Below are positions 1 through 11,015 of a stretch of 64,000 nt of DNA, piece by piece; the stretch's first letter is position 1; each line of letters begins with the position of its first letter. This stretch comes from Aegilops tauschii subsp. strangulata (taxonomy: Eukaryota; Streptophyta; Magnoliopsida; Poales; Poaceae). The notes beneath the pieces are model-generated. The model had not been told where the DNA came from. It saw nothing but the letters and a program-made list of their open reading frames with translations, and made no database searches. Position numbers and translations under genes: made by a program. The DNA is taken from contig NC_053037.3 of the NCBI RefSeq assembly GCF_002575655.3, positions 142,487,207-142,551,206 of the forward strand, given 5' to 3'.

Positions 1-208
1 TAATATAACACAGCTAGTTGGGTACTTGTCTGTTCAAGCACTTATGACCCCTACGCCTGGTTTCCACGCGTACCCGGTTTTTACATAACTGAGCGGGTAT
101 TCGGATACACTCCGGACTGTCGGGTCCAGAGGTCGAAGCGAAAAGGTCCGTCATGACAAATGATTTACAATCCGGCTAGGGACAATACATGTCACTTGAA
201 GTACACAG

Positions 209-2965
209 TCACTTAGACTGACTAAATTCTTCTTCTATACCATCCAACAGGCTGTCTAGCCTACAATCCTGTTGGGAATACTTTGCGGCTAATTCTACCT
301 GATCATACATTAAACTAACGGGGATCTCTTTCCCATCATACCCCACAGGTCCGACCTCGGCCATGTGGTTCGGGTCAGCCTTGGTATATCGTGTCTTCAC
401 CATGGCCCAGGCTTCCCTTGCACCTTGTCGACAGGCTGATATCTTCCATAATCGGAAGCGCTGCCACGCTCCCTTGAGCTTCTCTACAAGCTCCCCCATG
501 CCTCCTGGCAGGGAGGCGGATGGCCACAAGGCTTGGGTAATGTCCTGCATCACCTGCCGAACATGATTGTGCAGTTGTGAGAGCTCTGGCAGAAGATCAC
601 CCGCAGACCCGGGCATCTCCTCCGCGGGACGACCCGTCAGCATACCTGCAGATATAACTCTGTCTGCCGGTTTCTTCGCCGAACTCTTTAAAAGTTCGCT
701 CAAGCACTTACTGAAAATGCCGCGTTGAAGCCTCTTATTCTCCTTTACGGAGTCCGCAAGCTGGGCTCGAACATCTTTCAGTTCCACGCCCAGCCGGATA
801 TTGGCGTCTTGGAGATCGTTTTTCTCCCGCCTAACCCGTGTAAGCACGCGCTCGCTAGCTGTCGTTGAGCATGCGGCTCATCCCCTATCACGACCTCCGG
901 ATTCACTCCGGAGTCATCTGCAGATTCTATTGTTAGATTTGCATGCATGCCGCATACTACCTGGTACATGTCATTCTTTGCAATAAAAATAAGTGTTACC
1001 AGATGGGGCCTTCTCGGACTCCTTTACTGCGGAAATTGCGGCCTGAAGCTGGGCTTTGCACTCCTCCAGCTCTTGAGACAACCGTTCTTCTCTGTAAGAA
1101 CCTATGCAAACAATGATCCTTAAATCAGTTGTGCCAACTGTTTCAAGTCTCAGGGGCTACTGATATACATAATTATTAGATTTTCTTACCCGTATATCCT
1201 TTACATACTGGTCCGTGGCTTTGGCAAGACCATTTTGAGCAGCTCAGATGTACGCGTCTCCTGAGTTAAAGGCGTCGAACGCCTCTTGGGAGAAACAAGC
1301 GTCGCGGAGTACGGCCCGGCGGCGCCTGTGATTCATGGCACTCTCCACTTCGGAATTCGTAGCGGACAGCCTATCCGCATCCTCTATAGGAGGAACATCC
1401 GGTGTTGGCTCCATGTTAGCGTCCACCTCTAGGTCCGGCTCTGGAGCCCGGCTGGTGGTGGCGTGGCCGGCAACCTCTCCGCATATAGTCCGGCGAGCGT
1501 TTTTCCTACTAGGAAACATGGACGTTATTATATTTTAAAAGGCGACAACCACGGAGCGGGGTTCTATTTCATACCTCTGCGACGACGTCTCACTCCTGAC
1601 CGCCTTCCTTTTAAGCCTACCCGGCTTCGGTGCCCCTTGTTGGTGAGTCACTGCGGGTTCGGCATGACGTCCCGAGGGCCTTCCGTGTAAGACACCATAT
1701 GTGTGCAGTAGGTGAAGTGCACAAAAAGGGATCCTTCTCGGAAGTTGGGACTCCGGTTTTACTTACATGCGATGCAGGGAGTAGTCTAGGATAATCGGCT
1801 ATGATGACCACCATGGCATCATCGCAGGTCAATTGATAGAACGTCATGTCAATAAGCTCCACAAATGTGTCCGGATCCTCTTCGAGTCCGGGGTCCTCTG
1901 GTTGTGGAGGCGGGCTGTGGACCTCCCTCACAGCTTTTCGCAGTTCCTGCTATGAAATTGCAAGGTAAATATTTATGACAAAGAATGCGGGAAGGTTTGG
2001 AGTAAAAAGTAGCAGCCCACCCAGTTTGGGGGGTTGTACATGGAGAATCCATCCCGTGGCTTGATACGGATGAACTCCTCTTCCTCTCCTTTGTATAAAT
2101 CGGACAATATTTTCGCTAGAGCAGCGACGGAGTCCGGACCTTTACGACCGTAGCGGGTGGCATCGTCTTCTCCATTGAAGTGCCACATGGGTTGTCCCCG
2201 ATATTGAAGTGGCTGCACCCCCCGCATTATACATATTGACATAACCTCGACTATTGTCAATCCTGATTTGGCCAGCGTTTGTATCCGGCCCATCAGGTAA
2301 AGGACCTCTCGGTTATCTTCCTCCTGGGGGCTCCGAGGGCGCCAGCTGCGGCGTTTCTTCAAAGGGGCGTTATTAAACTCAGGAAGGCCCATTCGAGCAG
2401 GGTCCGGAAGGGGGACGTCCTCCATATAAAACCACTCCAAAGGCCAGTCTTTGGATGTCTTCTTCGGAGTACCGGACAGATATCCGGTCCCGGCGATGCG
2501 CCATATCTCGGCTCCGCCCACTTGATATATCGACCCCTCTTGTGTACGGGGTACGAGGCAGAATAGCCTCTTCCATAGCTCGAAATGAGCTTCACAGCCC
2601 AAAAACAGCTCGCAAAGGGCGACTTAGCTTGCGATGTGTAATATGGAGGCAGGAGTAAAATTATGCAGCTGGAGGCCGTAGGACTCCAGGAGCCCGCAGA
2701 GGAACGGATGGATTGGAAATCCAAGTCCCCTTAACAAGTACGGGACAGGGCATACCCGCTCCCCCATGGATGGGTTGGGAAAGCTCTCCGCTTGTTCCCC
2801 GCCATTGTAAGTGGCTAGTCCAGCTCGGACGGGGACCACATACGCAGGAGGAAGAAACCCCTGGGTTTGTAACTCTACTAACTGTTTGTGGGAGACAGAA
2901 TACTTCTTCTAGTTGCCTGGCTTAGGGCTACGGGAGCGAGAGGAGGAGCTGCGATGACCGGCCAT
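209..2965 (-). pseudogene. Degenerate spliced PF04195-type ('putative gypsy type transposon') gene, antisense to E4
   Basis: I infer five minus-strand exons: 2965-2021, 1946-1767, about 1680-1190, 1091-1000 and 975-209. Consensus donors GTAAGT (after 1767) and GTAAGA (after 1190) are visible, and acceptors end in GCAG, ACAG and AAAG. Exons 1 and 2 join in phase. Exon 1 encodes the conserved block known from PF04195 proteins, including 'HFELWKRLFCLVPRTQEGS' and 'GVQPLQYRGQPMW'. The last exon encodes a coiled-coil-like segment starting 'RREKNDLQDANIRLGVELKD'. The gene is broken: one frame in exon 1 carries a stop after codon 18 and another near 2624, and exon 3 has further stops. The exon 1 donor is weak (GTGGGC). 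Function is unknown; the family is retrotransposon-associated and not a proven transposase. Confidence 0.7.
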
Positions 2966-3290
2966 GATAGGATGGATTTTTCCGGGCGCGCTCCGATGGA
3001 TACTCGCTGAGGGAGGATGGTGTGATCTGGATCTGAGGATCCCCGACCCCGTAAATAGACGATTTACTCACATGGTTAGGGTGGCAAGTGTAAAAATGCC
3101 CCGACTTCTCGCATTCGCTCGACACGTGGAGGATAGCCATTATTAGGCGCAGAAGCCGAGGAGTGCAACATTCATGGGAAGCTGGACACTACTCGATAGG
3201 TACTCAGAACTTGGAGAAGAACCCGCCTTGCAATGCCGAAGACAATCTGCGCGCCGGACTCATCGTCATTGAAGCCTGGTTCGGGGCTAC

Positions 3291-3742
3291 TGAGGGAGTC
3301 CTGGATTAGGGGGTCCTCGGACAGCCGGACTGTTGGACTATGAAGATACAAGATTGAAGACTTCGTACCGTGTCCGGGTGGGACTCTCCTTGGCGTGGAA
3401 GGCAAGCTTGGCAATATGGATATGTAGATATCCTCCCTTGTAACCGACTCTGTGTAACCCTAGCCCCCTCCAGTGTCTATATAAACCGAAGGGTTTAGTC
3501 CGTAGGACAACAACAATCATACCATAGGCTAGCTTCTAGTGTTTAGCCTCTACGATCTCGTGGTAGATCAACTCTTGTAATACTCATATCATCAAGATCA
3601 ATCAAGCAGGAAGTAGGGTATTACCTCCATCGAGAGGGCCCGAACCTGGGTAAACATCGTGTCCCCCTCCTCATGTTACCATCCGCCTTAGACGCATAGT
3701 TCGGGACCCCCTACCCGAGATCCGCCGGTTTTGACACCGACA
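3291..3742 (+). mobile_element. E4 3' LTR (452 bp)
   Basis: It starts TGAGGGAGTCCTGG and ends CACCGACA, giving TG...CA ends. It is preceded by a purine-rich stretch (GGTTCGGGGCTAC) as expected of a polypurine tract. A TATA box (TATATAAA, 3478-3485) lies in plus orientation, followed by the AT-rich ATCATCAAGATCAATCAAGC region typical of an R-U5. The pair LTR is outside the window, so the 5-bp target duplication cannot be checked. Confidence 0.85.
3478..3485 (+). promoter_or_regulatory. TATA box of the E4 LTR
   Basis: TATATAAA lies about 190 bp into the LTR, a normal place for a retrotransposon promoter. It fixes the LTR orientation as plus, opposite to the spliced gene at 209-2965. Confidence 0.6.
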
Positions 3743-4540
3743 CACCCATGCAAGGAAGATTATCTATTAATAGCTGTGTCCACGGTAACGGACATTCAGA
3801 CTTATACCTGATCTTTTACAACTAGAAATGGATACTTGAGATAGGTGGCCCCAGGATTGCTTTCTCACAGGGAGTCGGGGAAGGATCTCTGGGCATTAAT
3901 GCTACAACATGCTTGTTAATTATAAACTGCTATTCTTGACTCTTCTACATGCTACAAGATGCTTGGAGCTGCTTGAAGATGCTAGTCTTTAATAGGCTAG
4001 GCCTTTCCCTCTATTCTGGCATTCTGCAGTTCAGACCACAGACACAACCCTTCCATTTGATACCAATGCATACTTAGTTTAGATCTGATTCTTGCGAGTA
4101 CTTTGGATGAGTACTCACGGTTGCTTTGCTATCCATTTTCCCCTTTCTTCCTTCTTTCCGGTTGTTGCAACCAGTTGGTGGACCCTGGAGCCAGATGCCA
4201 CTATTGACGGATACTACTACATGGAGGCCGCCGAAGACCAGGAGTAGTTAGGAGGTCCCAGGCAAGAGGCCTTGCCTCTTCGATCGTGCTGCTTTTGTGC
4301 TAGCCTCCTTAAGGCATCCTTGTTTAACTTATGTCTGTACTCAGATATTGTTGCTTCCGCTGACTCTTGTGTATCAAGCTTTTGTATTCGAGCCCTCGAG
4401 GCCCCTGGCTTGTAATACGAAGCTTGTATTATTTTAATTTGTGTCTAGAGTTGTGTTGTGATATCTTCCCGTGAGTCCCTGATCTTGGTCGTACACAGTT
4501 GCGTGTATGATTAGTGTACGGATGAATCGGGGGCGTCACA
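3743..4540. mobile_element. E3: terminal part of a long LTR ending GGGGGCGTCACA
   Basis: The right end is the sharp terminus GGGGGCGTCACA, after which the E1 LTR resumes at 4541. Its complement starts TGTGACGCCCCC, so orientation is ambiguous. I recall a common Triticeae Gypsy LTR with the same end and the same 'GGTTGTTGCAACCAG' block, but no family name is claimed. The left side is cut at 3743 by the E4 insertion. No coding sequence is visible. Confidence 0.65.
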
Positions 4541-5230
4541 ATCTTATCATTTTTCTACCCCTCTACCTTCTTGTAATGGATTGAGTTTTCCCATTGAAGT
4601 TATCTTATCGGATCGAGTATTTAAGGATTTGAGAACACTTGATGTATGTCTTGCATGTGCTTTTCTGTGGTGACAATGGGATATTCACGTGATCCACTTG
4701 ATGTATGTTTTGGTGATCAACTTGCGGGTTCTGTGACCTCGTGAACTTATGCATAGGGGTTGGCACACGTTTTCGTCTTGACTCTCTGGTAGAAACTTTG
4801 GGGCACTCTTCGAAATTCTTTGTGTTGGTTTGAATAGATGAATCTGAGATTGTGTGATGCATATCGTATAATCAAACCCGCGGATACTTGTGGTGACATT
4901 GCAGTATCTAGGTGACATTAGGGTTTTGGTTGATGTGTGTCGTAAGGTGTTATTTTAGTACGAACTCTAGGGCTGTTTGTGACACTTATAGGAATAGCCC
5001 AATAAGATCGATCAGAAAGAATAACTTTGAGGTGGTTTCGTACTCTACAATAATCTCTTCGTTTATTCTCCGCTATTAGTGACTTGAGTGACTCTTTGTT
5101 GCACAATGAGGGATTGTTATATGATCTAATTATGTTATCATTGTTGAGAGAACTTGCACTAGTGAATATGAACCCTAGGCCTTGTTTCTAAGCATTGCAA
5201 TACCGTTTTGCTCACTTTTGTTAGTAGTTA
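4541..5230 (+). mobile_element. E1 5' LTR, left piece
   Basis: This is closely similar to 48102-48778 of the E1 3' LTR from CCCCTCTACCTTCTTG onward. One clear difference is about 19 extra bases near 4902-4920 ('TTGCAGTATCTAGG'), absent from the 3' copy. The first roughly 670 bp of the LTR are missing on the left because E3 inserted here. The piece ends TTAGTAGTTA, where CACTA1 starts. Confidence 0.85.
5228..5230. other. CACTA1 target-site duplication (left copy, TTA)
   Basis: TTA is matched at 42489-42491. The uninterrupted E1 3' LTR has a single TTA at the equivalent place (TAGTTACCTTGC, near 48775). Confidence 0.9.
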
Positions 5231-5257
5231 CACTACAAAAAAAAGACACATCCGTGA
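5231..5257 (+). repeat. CACTA1 left terminal inverted repeat
   Basis: It reads CACTAC, eight A, then GACACATCCGTGA. The right end read inward is CACTAC, seven A, then TACACTTCCATGA, giving three mismatches in the last 13 bases. Motifs TCATGAC and TGTGACA recur just inside both ends. Confidence 0.93.
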
Positions 5258-5740
5258 CATTTTGGGCCGAATGAATTTTTCTATCATGCTTATGACACTT
5301 CTATGACGATAATTGTGACAGAACCCGGTATCATCATAGATGTGGTGGGGTCCTACTTCTATGACAAAAAATCATGACAGAAAATGGGCTTTTCGTCCTG
5401 GGCGGGACGGAGACGCAGCTGCATGACATTCTTTGGGCCGTCCATGACGGAAGAAACCGTGGTAGAACCAAGGGCGTGGAAAATATCGGGGGAGTTCCCG
5501 GTTACAGTGGGTGGTCGGGGGCCGAGCGATGCACGTTTCTCTCATACGTACGCGCGTATGTTCGAGGCGTTGCGCTCTAACTGAACCCGAGCGAGGCGTT
5601 GGGCTCTAACTGAACCCGAGCGATTGCACTACAGGCTACACGTTACTGAAACCGAGCGATCGATCGATCCCTTGCTGTTAACTGAACCCGAGTGATTCCT
5701 TCGCTACTGCTGCTAACTGAAGCCGATCAATGCTGCCTCT
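5258..5740. other. CACTA1 subterminal region, no gene
   Basis: Short direct and inverted copies of ATGACA/TGTCAT occur near 5283-5390. Repeats of 'GAACCCGAGCGA' and 'CTAACTGAACCCGAG' follow at about 5575-5720. Such arrays are the usual binding sites for CACTA-encoded proteins, but that role is an inference here. Confidence 0.6.
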
Positions 5741-6560
5741 GGATGAACAGTGAGCGTTGTTGGGGGGTTTGGATGAACAGTTCTGGTGGGGGGTTGGATG
5801 AACAGGACCCCGTGGTAGTGAAGGCCATTGCCGCTGGATGAACAGGACCCTGATCGATCGAGCTGGTGGATGAACAGGACCCCGTGGATGGCTGGATGAA
5901 CAGGACCCTTTGGAGGGCTGGATGAACAGAACCCCGTGGAGGGCTGGTTGAACAGTAGCCGGTGGAGGGCTAGATGACTAGTAGCTTGTGGAGGGGTGGT
6001 TGAACAGGACCCTGTGGAGAGGGCTGGTTGAACAGTAGCCTGTGAAGGAGCGCGCGGTGGAGGCTGGATGAACAGGAGCCCGTGGATGAACAGTCGCAGG
6101 TGGAGGTTGGAGGAGGTCGACGATGGATGAACAGTAACCCGTGGAGGCAGTCGACGGTGGAGATGAACAGTATCTCGTGGAGTCCCGTTTTGTGGTACGC
6201 CACACCCCTCCCGATGAACAGGACCCCAGTTTCGACCGTAGCGCTCCAACACAAGTCTGTTTCCTCCGTTTTGCGGTATGCCACACCCCTCCCGATCAAC
6301 AGGACCCCGTTTCGACCATAGGAGGTCCAAGAGAAGTCCGTTTCCTCCGTTTTGCGGTACGCCAGACCCCTCTCGATGAACAGGATCCCGTTTCGACCGT
6401 GGCCGGTCGAACACAAGGCCGTTTCCTTCGTTTTGCGGTACACCGGGCCTCGTTTCCATCGGCTATTCCATCCAAGCCGGTTGGCTCCCAATGAACAGCA
6501 CGCGTTCTGTTGCCTCCTGATGAACATGATGCATTCCGTTGCCTCCCCATGAACACGATG
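5741..6560. repeat. Clustered GATGAACAG repeats, with a 3-copy 81-bp tandem inside
   Basis: The nonamer GATGAACAG or a one-base variant recurs about twenty times. At 6186-6440 a longer unit repeats with spacing of 82, 81 and 81 bp, marked by GTTTTGCGGTA at 6186, 6268, 6349 and 6430. Open frames on both strands here are by-products of the repeat. The location close to the CACTA1 end makes it a subterminal repeat array. Confidence 0.8.
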
Positions 6561-6865
6561 ACGACGCAGTTTCTCCGTTCCGACCCAGCCATGTACACGA
6601 GCCCTGGCCGTACGTATGCGCGATTAGGCGATCGAGACCCCGCCCGTATGTACGTACGTGGCCGTATTTACTTTCTTGCACCCTGGCCGTTGTACGTACG
6701 TGTACACGCTACGTGCGCACCTCTACTACGACACCTGCGCGCCTCTACTACGACACGTGCCCTTCCTTACACGGCCACGGTTCATCGCTGCAGCCTGCAG
6801 ACAGACCGATCGTATGTACGTACACGTTCGCGACCAGAATGACAATGCTACGTACGCTTCGACCA

Positions 6866-7800
6866 GGTGGGTCCTGACTGTCAGGCACTTCCTTGCGTGC
6901 GAAGATGTAGCTGGTGGGTCCTAGCAGTCAGGGGGCGAATCATTATTTTTTTTGCCCGTAATATGGACGCACTTCCTTGCGTGCGAAGATGTAGCTGGTG
7001 GGTCCCAGTAGTCAGGGGGAAACATTTTTTTCATGAAATACAGTGGCTCGTCCGGTGGGTCCCTGCTGTCAGGTGGAGAAATCATTATTTTGCGCGTAAT
7101 AAGGAGGCATTTCCTTGTGTGCGGCCGTGGACCCAGCCGTCAGCCTCTTGACATACAGTCCACGTCTGATGGATGTCATTCGTTGACCACGTTGACCACG
7201 GCGTGCCGAGAGCATCAGGAAGGGAACGACACGGAGCCGGGGAAGACTCGACAGTGGTTGCCCACGTGGTGGGGAGTACGAGGGTTTATTGGTCCGGCTG
7301 CCATCGCCGAAAATAATAGGAGGTGTGGGTGAGTAGAGGATTGGCCTGGCCAGCAATGGAGTAGGGTGGGGCGGTGCGGCCTAAGCGGCAGCACAGCCGG
7401 CCATAGGAGGCGGGAGCAGGTAGTCCCACCGGCGCTGGTTTGGGCAGCTAGAGCAAGAAGACCAGAGGTTGAAGAAGCACTACGGCCATTGGACGGACAT
7501 CGTACGGTCTCTGCAGCTAGAATCGTTTATATTGACTAAGTTGAAAAGCCCTTGGTACGCGTCAACTTAGTAGGCCCACAGGTCAGCCTCCGAAACGGTG
7601 CGCCCCAGATGTCATGGGGAGGAATCATTTTTTGGGCGGCTGAAGCTAGAATATCCGAGATTGAAGAAGAAGCATGACATCTGTTGGATGGACATCCAAC
7701 GGCCACCGCTGCTAGAACCGTATGTTGACTATAAGTTGACAAAGCCTTGCATACGCGTCAACTTACTTTTTTTAGGGGACGCGTCAACTTAGTAGGCCCA
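6866..7800. repeat. Degenerate direct repeats in the CACTA1 subterminal region
   Basis: A unit with CTTGCGTGCGAAGATGTAG and GGTGGGTCC occurs at 6891 and 6974 (83-bp spacing), with a weaker copy near 7100. A second unit, marked by GCGTCAACTTAGTAGGCCCA, occurs at about 7559 and 7781, with a related partial copy near 7758. No gene is supported here. Confidence 0.65.
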
Positions 7801-8901
7801 CAAGTGTGTGGCAGAGAACTTATAGCCCATTTGCGATTTGTAAGAATGTACAACCCATTTTTGAATTCTAATGGAATTTACAACAGCCCATTTACAGTTT
7901 GTTAAAAGTACAGCCCATTTTCTAGCTAGGACAACGATTAACAATTTCAACCAACCGTTCAAAACAGAATTCAATAAAATTTCCCACATTTTGATGGGAT
8001 CCAAAATATTTTTATCCTGAAATTTCTAGTCAGATTGAATACAATTTCAATATAAATTTGTATTACGTAAAAATTCCAATGAAACATTGCGCGCGCAACA
8101 ATTAATGAAATAAAAAATTCCAAAATCCAAAAATTTTATAAACTAATTACGTGTTTGGTGCATTTTTTATAGTTACTGCCCAGTTTTTATAATGACATCC
8201 CATTTATTATTTCTTAAAGCCCATTTTCTTGTTAAGCCTAATGCATCCCTCCTTGGAAAGATTTGCAGCCCAGCGGGGCAAGGAATAACAAGTTGACCTT
8301 GCCAGGGTATTCCTCAAAAAAAAGTATAGCTGGGCTAGCCATTTTCAGCTTGAAAAAAAATTAATATCTGGGCTGGATATCTGGCCTGGGCTAGACGGGC
8401 CATAGCCCGCCCTATTAATACCCTGCTCTCCTCTGAAAAACAATGTTGACATCGCTCAAAGAAAACTCTGCAGTGCTCACACCTCAAAAACACAAATACT
8501 GCTCGAGCTGCTTGGTGTCAGCTGTCGGCCGCTCCTTGTGCAATTATTTCGTTTATTGACTACATAGGTTGACAATGGTGTGGGACCATGATGTCAGGAA
8601 ACCAGGAGGAAGCAAAAAATGTTATAGTTGTATATAATAAGGAGGCACTTGTGTACGTGCGGCTATGGCTCTGGTGGGTTCCCACTGTCATTCTCTCCAA
8701 GTAAAGTCATCTCCTCATTCCTCATGTCCGTTGACCATGTTGACAACGCGAGACGGTGGCGCCATGGCGAGCGCAACAACTCGAAGGACGACGGAGAGGG
8801 CCTCGCGGGACCTACGGATGGTCTGATACAGCGCCCGTTGCTCATTCGGGAAGCAAGGATCATAGGGCCACATGTCCGCGACGACATTGTCGTTCGCTTG
8901 T
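7801..8901. other. AT-rich stretch without a gene
   Basis: The motif AGCCCATTT recurs several times between 7828 and 8226. Around 8360-8420 there is a run of GGGCTGG/GGGCCAT words. A copy of the 'AATAAGGAGGCA' repeat from 7100 reappears near 8637. I see no coding signal. Confidence 0.4.
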
Positions 8902-9273
8902 TCACCGGTGCTCATTGAGGAGACGGAGGTTGCAGCACAGGTCCTCCTGTGCTGGTAGCTCTTCCGCCATTAGGGCGTCGAAGTGCGGCCGCACCTGCTC
9001 TATGGTGAACACGGCATGAACCGGCTTGGACAGTGGCGCCGGCTCCTGGTCGGAAGCTATGTCCATCGTCTGATTGTCGACGCTCAGCTCGGTGAGCTCG
9101 CCGGCGAGCCAGCATGTCCGGCTGCTGGACCGACCCGCTGCCAAGCACGAGTCTAACTGCCATGGCCCAGCCAGATCGCCTCCCTCGCCCGCGCGCGCTT
9201 TCTGCCCGAAACGGTCAGTGCCGCCCGCCCCGCTTCCCGGTGCAGGCGATTGCTTCGCCTTCAAACGACACAA
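8902..9273 (-). pseudogene. Degraded minus-strand ORF of unknown function (cassette copy A)
   Basis: An open frame of about 123 codons includes 'FTIEQVRPHFDALMAEELP', which looks like real, constrained protein. I do not recognise it. It runs away from the plus-strand reading frame starting at 9451, with about 180 bp between them. Its first third ('GTDRFGQKARAGEGGDL') is matched by 'GADRFGREARASDEGAL' in the minus frame at 15197-15538, so this is one of two diverged copies. Downstream of 8902 the frame breaks up. Confidence 0.4.
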
Positions 9274-9370
9274 GTGTCGTCCGTCCGTCTGCCGCCCACA
9301 TTAATGATACACGGTTGCTAAGGCCGCTACTTCGATGCCACACATCCGTCCCTCCGCCGCCCACCATTGC

Positions 9371-9378
9371 TATATAAA
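9371..9378 (+). promoter_or_regulatory. Candidate TATA box before the 9451 reading frame
   Basis: TATATAAA lies 73 bp upstream of the ATG at 9451 in the context CATTGCTATATAAACTGC. Spacing suits a short 5' leader. No transcription evidence is available. Confidence 0.45.
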
Positions 9379-9450
9379 CTGCTGCGCCGGCCATAGCCGC
9401 AGTCATCCGCCTCTGTTCCCTTTATCCTATCCACACCACTACTGCCCACC

Positions 9451-10359
9451 ATGGTTTCCTCGCGCTCCAGCGCTCTTCGGGACGAGCGGACGATGGACCA
9501 CAAGGAGATGGCAGCCATTGCTGCCGGCTAGCTGGCCGGCAGGCAGCCGGAGAACGACGACGTCCCAATGGATAACATGGTAGTCGATGATCTGGCGCCA
9601 ACCCCCTCCTCCGCGCCATCCTCCCCGGTGCATTGCACCATGACCATCGGTGAGGCTCGTGCCCAATACATGGACACGGTGAGGCAGAAGCGTGACAAGC
9701 AGTTCCGGGAGGCGCAGGCCGACGCCGCCTACAACCACCATCTCCTCCAGGAACACCTGCAGGCGGAGGAGCAAATCACCGCGGAGCGGGTAGAGCAGGA
9801 GGCGCTGCTCGACTCGTACCGCTCCGCCCACGAGGGCAGCCTCGAGCGCTAGCGGTACCGCATGCGGGTGGCAGAGGCTGCGGCCGCCTACAAAGAGGGC
9901 GATGAAGCGGGCGAGGCGCTGTTTGGCGAGACCAAGGACGAGGCAGAGGACAATGCCGGCTCCGACGAGTCCCCGCTCCGCTGGCGTCGACGAGGCCCTG
10001 CTCCGCCGAGGCCCCGCGGAGCCAACAACGAGGCAGAGGACACCGCTGGCTCCGTAGAGGCCCCGCCCCGCTGGCACTGAGGCGGAGGACCTCGCCGGCT
10101 TCGGCGAGGCCCTACCCCGCCGAGGCCCCACCCCGCCAACAACGAGGCAGAGGACATCGCCGGCTCAGCCGAGGCCCCACTCTGCCGGCAACGAGGGGGA
10201 GGATTTCCCTCGCTCCACCGAGGCGCCGCCCCGCTGGCAACGAGAGAGAGGACATCGCCGACTCCGTCGAGGCCCCGCCGCGCTGCCAACGAGGCCGCGC
10301 CACACAGAAAACGAGGAAGAGTAGAACACGGTAGGTCACCGCCGCTCGGGTCCAAGTAA
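9451..10359 (+). pseudogene. 302-codon Ala/Glu-rich coiled-coil-like reading frame with three in-frame stops
   Basis: From the ATG at 9451 (context CACCATGG) one frame runs to TAA at 10357-10359. It is interrupted only by TAG at 9529, TAG at 9850 and TGA at 10078 (codons 27, 134, 210). The middle has a helical, charged sequence such as 'EARAQYMDTVRQKRDKQF', which suggests a coiled coil. The C-terminal third is made of imperfect repeats of 'NEAEDTAGSVEAPPRW', at DNA positions near 9938, 10027, 10141 and 10238. I do not recognise the family. Frame preservation around the stops argues for a gene that was once functional. It may be CACTA1 cargo or an accessory gene. The minus-strand Gly/Arg/Ser-rich frames over the same bases are shadows. 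Confidence 0.5.
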
Positions 10360-10473
10360 GGCCACCGCTGCTACCCTCCGGTTGAAGCCAAGCTAGGCGG
10401 ACTGACCATTGACGGCCGATTAGCTTCTTGGTGGTGACGTGGAGTCGGAGAGCTATGTTGGAGAAGGACGCTG

Positions 10474-10581
10474 CTTCAGTTACTTAACTGCTGGTGTAGT
10501 TGAGTCACTGACACGTGGGCCCAACAGGCATTTGGGCCACATGTCAGTTACGCAACTGCAACTGCAGTTAAGTCACTGAAG
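10474..10581. repeat. Foldback (inverted repeat) with about 48-bp arms
   Basis: The left arm starts CTTCAGTTACTTAACTGC and the right arm ends GCAGTTAAGTCACTGAAG. The arms meet near GTGGGCCCAACAGGCATTTGGGCC, leaving a loop of about 11 bases. They contain several mismatches. It looks like a small MITE-like or hairpin element; no target duplication is evident. Confidence 0.6.
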
Positions 10582-10858
10582 CTCAGTCCACTGGAGAATA
10601 AGCTTCTGTTCGGCTCAGCCGGACACAGGTGGGTAGATTTGGTTAATTAATTATACCTCCAGCGCACCCCTTTTTAGTTGAAGAATGTATGAAATGCAAT
10701 GAAATCCGGCATGTTTATATGAAATCCGACCATGTATGAATGAATTTAGTTCGATTAGTTCAAATTCTTGTATCACTGGCATTGGATGAACACACAAAAC
10801 AATACATACTAGGATTATTCCCAGGGTGATCACCTCGTTTGGAGCAGTTTCACATGTA

Positions 10859-11015
10859 CTCCATCCGGTCCTTTTTAGTCTGTATACAAGTTTTTTCTGC
10901 AGTCAAAGTATCTCTACTTTGACCAATCCTTTAGAAAGAAGTATGAACATTCACAATGTAAAATCGACTGACTTGAAAGAAATCTAATATGCGAAGTAAA
11001 AAGGAACAGAGGGAG
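10859..11015. mobile_element. Stowaway-type MITE (157 bp)
   Basis: The left end is CTCCATCCGGTCC and the right end is GGAACAGAGGGAG, close to the known Stowaway terminus CTCCCTCCGT. It is flanked by TA on both sides (10857-10858, 11016-11017), the known Tc1/Mariner target duplication. Confidence 0.85.

Larger units (their letters stand above)
1..3742 (+). mobile_element. E4: 3' part of a Tat-like Gypsy LTR retrotransposon
   Basis: The right end is a complete LTR (3291-3742). The rest is the internal region just upstream of it, running off the left edge of the window. The internal region holds a spliced gene in antisense orientation (209-2965). An antisense extra gene between pol and the 3' LTR is known in grass Tat-lineage Gypsy elements such as Grande, so Tat is my assignment by analogy. 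No gag, RT or integrase is visible, so lineage cannot be proved here. The element sits inside the E3 LTR: the sequence resumes as E3 at 3743. Confidence 0.75.

Noticed and set aside
4605..5106. Minus frames in the E1 LTR, repeated at 48222-48428
   Set aside because: They lie in LTR sequence present in both copies with no known product.
6186..6440. Regular 81-bp repeats suggestive of a CRISPR-like array
   Set aside because: Head-to-tail units without distinct spacers, in a plant transposon end.
5713..6680. Minus frames of up to 248 codons over the GATGAACAG array
   Set aside because: Generated by the 81-bp and shorter repeats; no conserved domain.
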